A stretch of 43,511 nucleotides of DNA from Candidatus Sumerlaeota bacterium (GTDB lineage Bacteria > UBP6 > UBA1177): contig SLOD01000111.1 in assembly GCA_007132725.1 (NCBI GenBank), positions 1 through 43,511 of the forward strand, read 5' to 3'. Positions 1 to 7,865 of the stretch are shown here, piece after piece. The first letter of the stretch is position 1. Each line of letters starts with the position of its first letter. The translations under genes were made by a program, and so were the position numbers. The notes beneath the pieces were generated by a model, which was not told the origin of the DNA, did no database searches, and saw nothing but the letters and a program-made list of their open reading frames with translations.

Positions 1-63
1 CCTGAGGGTAAGTCGAGAAAGCAAAAGCCATCAGCAGACAAATCAGGGGACGCGAAACAATGA
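1..63 (+). CDS. hsdM: C-terminal tail of a type I restriction-modification DNA methyltransferase subunit (HsdM), partial at window edge
   Basis: Frame 1 reads PEGKSRKQKPSADKSGDAKQ-stop (TGA 61-63) and overlaps a following HsdS-like start by ATGA, the usual hsdM/hsdS junction. Identity is inferred mainly from context. Confidence 0.5.
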   Translation, partial: PEGKSRKQKPSADKSGDAKQ

Positions 64-221
64 AAATAAAACTCTCGGAAAAACAGATAAAAGATGGGTG
101 GAAGATTGTGAAGTTCGGGGAGATTGCCAGAGAGGTGAAATCCACCACGAATAATCCTGTTGGAGATGGATTGGAGTATTATATCGGTCTTGATGGCAAG
201 AAGGTGTTTTATAAACTTTAA
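60..221 (+). pseudogene. hsdS: Truncated 5' fragment of hsdS (type I R-M specificity subunit)
   Basis: ATG at 60 reads MKIKLSEKQIKDGWKIVKFGEIAREVKSTTNNPVGDGLEYYIGLDGKKVFYKL-stop. The WKxVKFGEIA...GLEYYIGL pattern is typical of an HsdS N-terminus; similarity stops after about YIGL and the frame ends at 53 codons. Confidence 0.7.
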
Positions 222-246
222 GAAGAAGGGAGTATTAAGCGGAAAC

Positions 247-1179
247 ATGTACAGCAAAAAGATTCCATCTCCTTATTTTATAACTCTTACAAAAGATGCT
301 TGTTTGAAGGCATTTTGGAGAAAAAGTACACTGAGAACTTTCTTGCTTCAGCAAAAGGTTTCTCAAAATTATCTAAATTCATGGTCCGATGATGAATCTA
401 AAAGAATGTATATAGACCGTCTTTTTGAAGCATTGATAAAGACTCCCGCCGGAAGAGGATATAAGGTAATTTTTAATATTGCAGAGTCTATAGCTGAAAT
501 GAAATCTTTTCCTGATCTGGAGAATTGGGAAGATTCAGCAGATAAGAAATCAAAAGCACATGAAGCTGTCTCACGATTAAGAATGGAAGTGAACAAACTC
601 AAAAAATCAGAAAAAGATGAAAAAGAAGTAGAAGAAAAGAGAAAGAAGTACCATGAAGAACAGCAACAAAAAATTGCCACAGCATCTTCGATAGAAAAAC
701 TTCAGCAATCACTCACCGATCTTGTTTCTAAGCAGGGAACACAAGAAGGTGGGCATGCTTTTGAGAAATGGTTTTATGATTTGGTTGACTTTTTTGAGCT
801 GCATTATAAAAAATCATACAAAGATAGAAATGATCGGCAGATTGATGGCTCAATAACTTTGGACGGAACAACATTTCTCGTTGAAACCAAATTTACAAAA
901 GATCCAACAGGTTCGCAAGACATTGATATTTTCTTCAGCAAAATTCAAAGAAAAGCAGACAACACAATGGGAATAATGCTTTCTATGGCTGGGTTTAATG
1001 ACAATGCAATTGAGAATGCATGCAGAGACAGAACCACGCTTCTTTTGATGGACTATACTCATCTCTATAATCTGATCTTTCCACAGTTGATGACATTACA
1101 AGAAGTTATTCAAAGAATATGGAGACATGCCTCTCAAACTGGAGAATCGTATCTCGCAGTTAAGGATTTTTCGAGGTGA
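247..1179 (+). CDS. PD-(D/E)XK (restriction-endonuclease-like) domain protein with alpha-helical/coiled-coil N-terminus
   Basis: ORF track 160..1179; the ATG at 247 (MYSKKIPSPYFITLTKDACLKAFWRK...) is preferred because 160-221 overlaps the hsdS fragment. C-terminal GHAFEKWFYDLVDFF...RQIDGSITLDGTTFLVETKF fits a D-x(n)-ExK nuclease core. Confidence 0.7.
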   Translation: MYSKKIPSPYFITLTKDACLKAFWRKSTLRTFLLQQKVSQNYLNSWSDDESKRMYIDRLFEALIKTPAGRGYKVIFNIAESIAEMKSFPDLENWEDSADKKSKAHEAVSRLRMEVNKLKKSEKDEKEVEEKRKKYHEEQQQKIATASSIEKLQQSLTDLVSKQGTQEGGHAFEKWFYDLVDFFELHYKKSYKDRNDRQIDGSITLDGTTFLVETKFTKDPTGSQDIDIFFSKIQRKADNTMGIMLSMAGFNDNAIENACRDRTTLLLMDYTHLYNLIFPQLMTLQEVIQRIWRHASQTGESYLAVKDFSR

Positions 1180-1189
1180 GTAACATACA

Positions 1190-2389
1190 GTGATTAACTT
1201 TAAAACCCTTGACATAAACATGATTAATTCAAGTCCAGAGATTAGAACATGGTTGCAACAGTTTGGGACTCATGATGTTGAAACAGCTAAATCTTTGCTT
1301 GCAAATTTGAAGTTTGTATCAAGAGATGATTATGCGGAGTGGGTTGTCAATAAATTGGAATGTTTTCAAGCTGGAACAGACAGTTCTGCTATTTATACCG
1401 TCAGGAAGTTTCGTACAGGAGCACAAAATTTCTGGAGAAATGATGGTTCAGTTCAACCCAGACCTGCAACAACACAAGGAAGTGAAGATTTGGCTGCATC
1501 AATCATTTCCAATGCAAATAGAAGATATGGTGATTTTTTTAAAGATCACCCTTCTTTGCAAGTTTTAAAGAATAATCGAATAAAAAGCATAATTTTAATT
1601 GACGATTCGATTGGTAGTGGACATCGGGTTTCAGAGTTTCTTAAGTTAATGACAAACCATCCTACTTTCTTGAGTTGGTGGAATTATGGAAGAATACATA
1701 TCCATATTATTGCACTAGCAAGAACAAGAGAATCAGAAAAATTTATCTTGGAAAACATGGTTGGTTCAGATCATGGAAAAAGAGTTTATAGAAAGTCTTC
1801 TAAATTGTTTTTTCATAGCGATATTGTCTATAATTCTTTTTATTTAAATTCCCGGTGGGGCAAAAAAAGTAATGAAATATTAAATCTGTGTGGTAGAACT
1901 AAAAAGATTCCTAAAGATCGCAGAAGAGGATATGGTGATGTGATGGGAAATATTGTTTTTTACCACAGTGTACCAAATAATATTCCGGGAATGCTGTTTA
2001 GACGAGATAATGGCTGGCAACCTTTGTTTCCAGATAGAAGTTTTCCCGACTGGCTGGCAAATCTTCTTGAAAACGGTAGTAGGATAAATACTGTTGATGA
2101 CTCAGGACAACTTCAAATTAGGAAAGAAGTTCTTCAAATATTAGGAATGGTTAAAAGTGGTCTTCGTACAAAAACAAGTTTGTCAAAAAGACTTGGTTAT
2201 GATGTTAAAATTGTTGATCAAATCATGTCTTTTTGTTTGCGAATGAATTTGTTGTTCAAAGATGAGAATAATGTCTTACGGATTGGAGAAGCAGGATATG
2301 CTTATCTGAAAAGAAACATACAAAGTATTGAGAGAAAGAGAGAGTACGATTATGGACTATATGTTCCATCAACTTGGAGTGTCGACTAG
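1190..2389 (+). CDS. PRTase-CE-like (phosphoribosyltransferase-fold) protein with C-terminal winged-helix-like region
   Basis: GTG start with SD-like GAGGTGAG at 1173-1180. PRPP-loop-like IKSIILIDDSIGSGHR; VMGNIVFYHSVPNNIPGMLFRRDNGWQPLFPDR resembles conflict-associated PRTase-like proteins. C-terminal RKEVLQILGMVKSGLRTKTSLSKRLGYDVKIVDQIMSFCLRMNLL looks winged-helix. Confidence 0.7.
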   Translation: MINFKTLDINMINSSPEIRTWLQQFGTHDVETAKSLLANLKFVSRDDYAEWVVNKLECFQAGTDSSAIYTVRKFRTGAQNFWRNDGSVQPRPATTQGSEDLAASIISNANRRYGDFFKDHPSLQVLKNNRIKSIILIDDSIGSGHRVSEFLKLMTNHPTFLSWWNYGRIHIHIIALARTRESEKFILENMVGSDHGKRVYRKSSKLFFHSDIVYNSFYLNSRWGKKSNEILNLCGRTKKIPKDRRRGYGDVMGNIVFYHSVPNNIPGMLFRRDNGWQPLFPDRSFPDWLANLLENGSRINTVDDSGQLQIRKEVLQILGMVKSGLRTKTSLSKRLGYDVKIVDQIMSFCLRMNLLFKDENNVLRIGEAGYAYLKRNIQSIERKREYDYGLYVPSTWSVD

Positions 2390-2626
2390 GCGACTATTTA
2401 GCCGTCTGGTTTTTTTGATAATATATCGGGGAATCAGGCAGATTCCACACATTAATTTGTGTAGGATGGAGATAGCGGATAGTTATCTCTGGAAAGAACT
2501 GACGATATGGCGACTTCGTCGCCCATGGATGTCCTCCTCCATTATCCATCGAGGTCTCGGGAAGACGAGGACATTCACGGCCCCAATAGGGTTAAAGGAG
2601 TAAGTAAATGGAAGCCTGGTCGACAC
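2379..2626 (+). ncRNA. Candidate retron msr-msd RNA
   Basis: 13-bp outer helix GTGTCGACTAGGC (2379-2391) with GCCTGGTCGACAC (2614-2626), one G-U. Inner helices CTATT/AATAG (2394-2398/2585-2589) and GCCGT/ACGGC (2401-2405/2577-2581). TTTAGC at 2397-2402 as branching-G candidate. Hairpins at 2430-2446 (GGAATC/GATTCC), 2447-2462 (ACACA/TGTGT), 2468-2490 (GGAGATA/TATCTCT), 2507-2526 and 2527-2576. Lies directly upstream of a retron-type RT. Confidence 0.7.
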
Positions 2627-3768
2627 ATCATCTTTTTAAAAAGGCTTTAGATGAAAATCTACAAGAATCATCTGCTGATAATGCCCAAAAATATGCTGCA
2701 AAATTAAGGTCTAAGAATTTACCTGTTATATTTTCACTTAGACATCTAAGCAAAATAACTGGAACAGAATACTTGTCATTACACAGCACTGTTAACAGAA
2801 AAAAGGATTCCTGTAATTACTCAATTTTTTCAATTAAAAAACGATCTGGAGGCCGCAGATTTATTCACGCCGTGAATCACCCTCTTTTTTCTGTTCAGAA
2901 ATTCATTAACTGTGAAATTCTCCAAAATGTAAAACCGCATCACTCTTCCTTTGCATTTCATCGATCTGGTGGAATAAAAAAATGCGCAGATATGCATTGT
3001 GGGGCAAAATGGATATTGTCTTTTGATCTCAAAGACTTTTTTTATTCCATTAAAGAATCTTCTGTCTATGAGGTATTTGCTGAATTAGGATATAAAAGCC
3101 TACTTGCTTTTGAAATGGCTAGGTTGTGTACTACAAGACGCCTTCCTCAAAAGGCTGACAAATATTTGAATTATCAGGATATACCAATTTTGAGAAATTA
3201 TGAACAGTCAAAGAGCTATCCATATGAATTCAATCATTTTCAAGGGGTTCTTCCCCAAGGTGCGCCAAGCAGTCCAATGTTAAGTAATTTAGTGGCAAGA
3301 ACACTTGATGAAGCATTGTATTCATTTTCGCAAGAAAACAGTTTTATATATACTAGATATGCTGATGATCTTACTTTTTCTGCAACTAGACTTCCTGAAG
3401 GAAAATCAATAGGCAGATTGAAAATGGATATAATATCAATTATCAGGAGACATGGATTTATAGAAAATCCTAAAAAAATAAGGATTGCAGGTTCCGGATC
3501 AAAAAAGGTTGTCTTAGGATTATTGGTGGATGGTGATCGATCGAGAATATCCAAAGAAATGTATAAACGAATAGATAGACTATTGCACGCAGCAACAAAA
3601 TATGGAATAGAAGATACAGCATCTCATGAAGGATTTAAGTCAGCATATGGTTTATTTAATCATTTGAAAGGCTTGCTGCTTTTTGTTAAAGATGTTGATT
3701 TTAAAAGATGGGAATTTTTTCAGGAGAAGTTTCAAGAAATAAGTGGCCCATGGGAGAATTTAATATGA
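2608..3768 (+). CDS. Retron-type reverse transcriptase
   Basis: SD AAAGGAG (2594-2600) before the ATG. RT motifs: SGGRRFI, ILSFDLKDFFYSI, GVLPQGAPSSPMLSNL, FIYTRYADDLTFSA, NPKKIRI, VLGLLVDGDRSRIS. CADMH just before RT3 resembles retron region X (NAxxH), and VLG resembles region Y (VTG). Confidence 0.9.
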   Translation: MEAWSTHHLFKKALDENLQESSADNAQKYAAKLRSKNLPVIFSLRHLSKITGTEYLSLHSTVNRKKDSCNYSIFSIKKRSGGRRFIHAVNHPLFSVQKFINCEILQNVKPHHSSFAFHRSGGIKKCADMHCGAKWILSFDLKDFFYSIKESSVYEVFAELGYKSLLAFEMARLCTTRRLPQKADKYLNYQDIPILRNYEQSKSYPYEFNHFQGVLPQGAPSSPMLSNLVARTLDEALYSFSQENSFIYTRYADDLTFSATRLPEGKSIGRLKMDIISIIRRHGFIENPKKIRIAGSGSKKVVLGLLVDGDRSRISKEMYKRIDRLLHAATKYGIEDTASHEGFKSAYGLFNHLKGLLLFVKDVDFKRWEFFQEKFQEISGPWENLI

Positions 3769-3894
3769 CCATCAACGAACAAAATACCATCAGTGACTAA
3801 CCTAATTGGCAAAAAATTTTCCATTCAAGCAGGAACTAATAAAATTTTTATGGAAGTAAAAAGCGACACTACTCCACATCCCTTCTCAATTTTA

Positions 3895-3922
3895 TTGACA
3901 AAACCTTGTTTCTAAATAAAAA
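3895..3922 (+). promoter_or_regulatory. Putative sigma70-like promoter for the ACP gene
   Basis: TTGACA (3895-3900), 16-nt spacer, TAAAAA (3917-3922), upstream of the ACP start at 3980. The -10 is weak. Confidence 0.35.
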
Positions 3923-3979
3923 TCAAACTCAATTGTTCAGTTTTTGTGCTGAAACAGTAATTTTTGCCGGAGGCATATC

Positions 3980-4222
3980 ATGGAAAAAAAAGATATTCTT
4001 GAAAAAGTATTAACTTTAGCTTCAGAAAAACTGTCTGCAAAAAGAGAAACAATTTCGGAAAAAACAAAGTTTGATGAAGACTTGAGTGCTGACTCAATAG
4101 ATGTTACCGATTTTATCATGGAACTGGAAAGTGAGTTCGATATAGTGGTAGATGATGACGATATAATCGGGATCAGAACTATCGGCGATGCTGCTGATTA
4201 TATCCACGAAAGACTTACATAA
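3980..4222 (+). CDS. acpP: Acyl carrier protein
   Basis: 80 aa with phosphopantetheine-site motif LSADSIDVTDFIMELESEFDI; SD GGAGG upstream (tgccggaggcatatcATG). Confidence 0.85.
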   Translation: MEKKDILEKVLTLASEKLSAKRETISEKTKFDEDLSADSIDVTDFIMELESEFDIVVDDDDIIGIRTIGDAADYIHERLT

Positions 4223-4244
4223 AAAAACTAAGAGTTTTCAAAAC

Positions 4245-4264
4245 TGAAATAACCGTCTATTTCA
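4245..4264 (+). terminator. Weak hairpin downstream of the ACP gene
   Basis: TGAAATA-accgtc-TATTTCA, 7-bp stem; T-rich stretch begins several nt later. Confidence 0.25.
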
Positions 4265-4356
4265 AAAACTTTACTTTTTATTTCCGAAATGTAGATATAT
4301 TTGTGCTCTTAGACTATTATGGGCTTTGCTTGATTTTGTGACAGGAGATTTTTGGA

Positions 4357-7023
4357 ATGGAAATTGGTAAAAAGTATCAACATGAAGGAATTGAAAAAAA
4401 ATGGTATTCTTTCTGGGAGGAAAAGGGTTTTTTTAAGGCTGATCCTTCTTTAGACAAACCTCCGTTTTCAATAGTTCTTCCTCCTCCCAATGTTACCGGA
4501 GTGCTTCATATGGGGCATACGGTAATGGCTGTTATACAGGACATAATGAGCAGATATAAAAGAATGTCCGGTTTTGATGTTTTATGGCTCCCGGGTACAG
4601 ATCATGCGGGTATTGCAACTCAAATGGTGGTTGAAAGAGATTTGCAGAAACAGGGAATTTCCCGTCATGACCTTGGACGTGAGAAATTTCTTGAAAAAGT
4701 GTGGGAGTGGAAAAACACAAATGGCGGAACAATAACGAAACAACTCAGAAGTCTCGGTTCATCTCTTGACTGGTCAAGGGAGCGGTTCACGATGGATGAG
4801 ATGTTGTCGAAAGCTGTTGTTGAGGTGTTTGTTTCTCTCTATGACGAAGGGTTGATATACAGGGACAACTATATCATCAACTGGTGTCCAAGTTGCAGAA
4901 CTGCTTTAAGCGACCTTGAAGTTGATTATCAGGAAAATGAAGGAAACCTATGGCGCATTAAATATCCTGTAAAAGGTGAAAAAGGGAGATTCCTGACAGT
5001 TGCAACCACCCGTCCGGAAACAATGCTTGGAGATACTGGTGTAGCCGTTCATCCGGAAGATCCAAGATATGAAGACCTTATAGGTAAAGCTGTAACTCTT
5101 CCATTAATGAACAGGGAAATTCCGATAGTTGCAGATGAGGTGCTTGTTGATATGGAATTTGGAACAGGTGCTGTAAAGGTTACCCCTGCTCATGATTTTA
5201 ATGACTTTGATACCGGCAAAAGACACAATCTTGAAGAGATAAATGTGGTTGATGAATCTGGAAAAATTAACAGACAGGGTGGAAAATTCAATGGGATGGA
5301 TGTTCTTGATGCCAGGAAAGCTATAGTAAAAGAACTTGATTCCCTCGGCCTTCTTGAAAGCGTTGAAAAACATTCCCATTCTATTGGGAATTGTGGCAGA
5401 TGCCGCACAGTTGTCCAGCCGATACTTTCAAAACAGTGGTTTGTAAAAATAGAGTCTCTTGCAAAACCGGCTATTGAAGCTGTTAAAACGGGAAAGATAG
5501 TTTTTCAGCCTGATCATTGGAAAAAAACATACTTTGAGTGGATGTACAACATAAAAGACTGGTGTATAAGCCGTCAGCTCTGGTGGGGACACCGTATTCC
5601 TGCATGGTATTGCGGTGATTGCGGTGGAACTGTTGTTGCAAGGGAGGAGCCTGAACAATGTTGTGGATGTTCCTCAAAAAATCTTGAAAGAGATCCTGAT
5701 GTCCTTGATACATGGTTCAGCTCGGCACTTTGGCCATTTTCTACTCTAGGATGGCCTGAAAAAACAGACGATCTCAAAAAATATTATCCTACAACCCTTA
5801 TGGAAACAGGTTTTGACATCATCTTTTTCTGGGTAGCCAGAATGATAATGGCAGGGTTGAAATTTGTCGGTGACATTCCTTTTGAAAAAGTGTACTTTCA
5901 TGGAATGGTAAGAGATGAGAAAGGGCAGAAAATGTCCAAGACCAAAGGGAATGTGATAGATCCCCTTGATATAACAGAAAAGTACGGTGCAGATGCTTTA
6001 AGATTCACCTTTGCAATGATGCCTCTTTCAGCTACGGATCTTAAACTTTCAAAAGATGCGATAGAAGGATACTGGAATTTTATCAATAAAATATATAATG
6101 CTGTCAGATTTTCTCTTATGCAGTTTGATGAAGGCGAAATACTTGAGTTTGTTCCGTCAGAGTACAAAGATGACAACTTTTCTTTTGCGGATAGGTGGAT
6201 ACTTTACAGACTTGACTCAGCAACAGAACAAGTTGAAGCATCTCTTGAAGAAATGAGATTCAGTGATGCTGCAGGCACTCTTTATCACTTTTTCTGGCAT
6301 GAATTCTGTGATTGGTATATAGAGCTCGTTAAGCCCACTTTTTTCGGAGAAGATGAACAGGGAAAAACAGTTTCAAAAAAAGTGCTTGTGAAAGTTCTCG
6401 ATGCAAGTTTAAAGCTTCTCCATCCATTCATGCCCCATGTAACTGAAGAACTTTGGCAGGCACTGCCTGTAAAATATTCTTCAAAAAAAGAATCAATAAT
6501 GGTAAGCTGTTTCCCCGGGCATGGTGATTTTTGTAAATTCAGGTCGGATGCTGAAACAATGGATCAGGTACTTGAAATAATAACCTGTATCAGGACAATA
6601 AGGTCAGAGAACAACATAAAGCCTTCCTGTGAAACTGATGTGATACTCTCTTTGAAAGATGATGTCAAAAATGTTCTCAGCGGAGGGGAAGACTATCTTA
6701 AAAGACTGGCAAGGATAAAAAACATAACCTATGCAGACAAGGTTGATGAAGTTGATAGAGAAACGGCGTCCGCTGTTGTAAAAGGAGGGAAGCTCTTTGT
6801 TCCTTTAGCTGGACTTGTTGATTTTTCTGAAGAGATAAAAAGGATAAAAAAAGAGATAGGAAAGTTGCAGAAAGACTATGACCAAAGTGAAAAGAAGCTT
6901 TCAAACGAGAACTTTCTCCAAAAAGCTGATCCTGAAGCTGTGGAAAAGGAAAAGGTCAAACATTTCCGTATCAGTGAAAAATTGGATCACCTTAAAGAGA
7001 GGCTTAGGGAAATATCAAAATGA
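4357..7023 (+). CDS. valS: Valine--tRNA ligase
   Basis: 888 aa; PPPNVTGVLHMGHT (HIGH-type), LPGTDHAGIATQ, GQKMSKTKGNVIDP (KMSKS), C-terminal coiled coil. Confidence 0.97.
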   Translation: MEIGKKYQHEGIEKKWYSFWEEKGFFKADPSLDKPPFSIVLPPPNVTGVLHMGHTVMAVIQDIMSRYKRMSGFDVLWLPGTDHAGIATQMVVERDLQKQGISRHDLGREKFLEKVWEWKNTNGGTITKQLRSLGSSLDWSRERFTMDEMLSKAVVEVFVSLYDEGLIYRDNYIINWCPSCRTALSDLEVDYQENEGNLWRIKYPVKGEKGRFLTVATTRPETMLGDTGVAVHPEDPRYEDLIGKAVTLPLMNREIPIVADEVLVDMEFGTGAVKVTPAHDFNDFDTGKRHNLEEINVVDESGKINRQGGKFNGMDVLDARKAIVKELDSLGLLESVEKHSHSIGNCGRCRTVVQPILSKQWFVKIESLAKPAIEAVKTGKIVFQPDHWKKTYFEWMYNIKDWCISRQLWWGHRIPAWYCGDCGGTVVAREEPEQCCGCSSKNLERDPDVLDTWFSSALWPFSTLGWPEKTDDLKKYYPTTLMETGFDIIFFWVARMIMAGLKFVGDIPFEKVYFHGMVRDEKGQKMSKTKGNVIDPLDITEKYGADALRFTFAMMPLSATDLKLSKDAIEGYWNFINKIYNAVRFSLMQFDEGEILEFVPSEYKDDNFSFADRWILYRLDSATEQVEASLEEMRFSDAAGTLYHFFWHEFCDWYIELVKPTFFGEDEQGKTVSKKVLVKVLDASLKLLHPFMPHVTEELWQALPVKYSSKKESIMVSCFPGHGDFCKFRSDAETMDQVLEIITCIRTIRSENNIKPSCETDVILSLKDDVKNVLSGGEDYLKRLARIKNITYADKVDEVDRETASAVVKGGKLFVPLAGLVDFSEEIKRIKKEIGKLQKDYDQSEKKLSNENFLQKADPEAVEKEKVKHFRISEKLDHLKERLREISK

Positions 7024-7865
7024 AGATGCCTGAATATGTTACAAAAGAATTTTTAAAATACTGTATCAAAGAGGATATAGGGAAAGGAGATATAACAACA
7101 AAACTGATCTATGATAAAAAAAATATTCAAACAGGTATAATAACAGCAAAAGAGCCTATGGTCGTTTGCGGAACAGATCTTGTCCCTGCAGTTTACAGCT
7201 TGATAGATGAAACCCTTGAGTTTGAAATAATGGTTGCGGATGGGAAATCGGTCAAAAAAGGGGATGTTATTGTAATGATAACCGGCAACTCTGCATCCAT
7301 TCTTGCCGGAGAACGAACTGTGCTTAATTTCATTCAGAGGTTAAGTGGAATAGCATCGCTTACGGCACAGTTTGTGAATGCTCTTGCAAAAGGAAGCGGA
7401 ACAAAAGTAACAGATACCAGAAAAACTACTCCCGGTTGGAGAACTCTTGAAAAATATGCTGTCAGAACAGGCGGGGGCACAAACCATCGTTTTGGCCTTG
7501 ACGATGGTATTATGATAAAAGACAACCATATTGAAACTGCCGGATCTATATCAAAAGCGGTTGAAAGAGTGCGTCAAGGTACGCATCATCTGCTTAAAGT
7601 GGAAGTGGAGGTGACAAATATTGAGCAAGTGAAAGAAGCTCTTGACTGTAAAGCTGATGTTATAATGCTTGATAATATGTCAAAAGAAAAAATGATTGAA
7701 GCCATCAGGTTGATAAATGGGAAGGCGATCGTTGAAATATCGGGCGGAGTTACAATTGAAAAAATTGCAGAACTTTCAAAACTGGGAGCCGATTTCATAT
7801 CAGTAGGAGCACTCACACACTCTGCCGTAGCCAAAGATATTAACTTGACAATAAAAAAGAAATGA
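7020..7865 (+). CDS. nadC: Nicotinate-nucleotide pyrophosphorylase (carboxylating)
   Basis: TDTRKTTPGWRTLEKYAVRTGGGTNHRFGLDDGIMIKDNH; VEVEVTNIEQVKEAL; IEISGGVTIEKIAEL-type region. Overlaps valS by 4 bp. Confidence 0.96.
   Translation: MKMPEYVTKEFLKYCIKEDIGKGDITTKLIYDKKNIQTGIITAKEPMVVCGTDLVPAVYSLIDETLEFEIMVADGKSVKKGDVIVMITGNSASILAGERTVLNFIQRLSGIASLTAQFVNALAKGSGTKVTDTRKTTPGWRTLEKYAVRTGGGTNHRFGLDDGIMIKDNHIETAGSISKAVERVRQGTHHLLKVEVEVTNIEQVKEALDCKADVIMLDNMSKEKMIEAIRLINGKAIVEISGGVTIEKIAELSKLGADFISVGALTHSAVAKDINLTIKKK

Noticed and set aside
160-246. N-terminal extension of the nuclease ORF (MEMDWSIISVLMARRCFINFKKKGVLSGN)
   Set aside because: It reads the hsdS fragment out of frame; the start at 247 is more plausible.
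2401-2416. GCCGTCTGG-TTTTTTT as a rho-independent terminator between PRTase and RT
   Set aside because: No good hairpin directly precedes the T-run, and GCCGT pairs better with ACGGC at 2577-2581.
2328-2603. 91-aa ORF (MRERESTIMDYMFHQLG...) overlapping the PRTase 3' end and the intergenic RNA
   Set aside because: Out of frame with the PRTase, composition looks random, and the segment is better explained by stable RNA pairing.
5104-5777. Antisense ORFs within valS
   Set aside because: Fully covered by a confident valS CDS, no family motifs.
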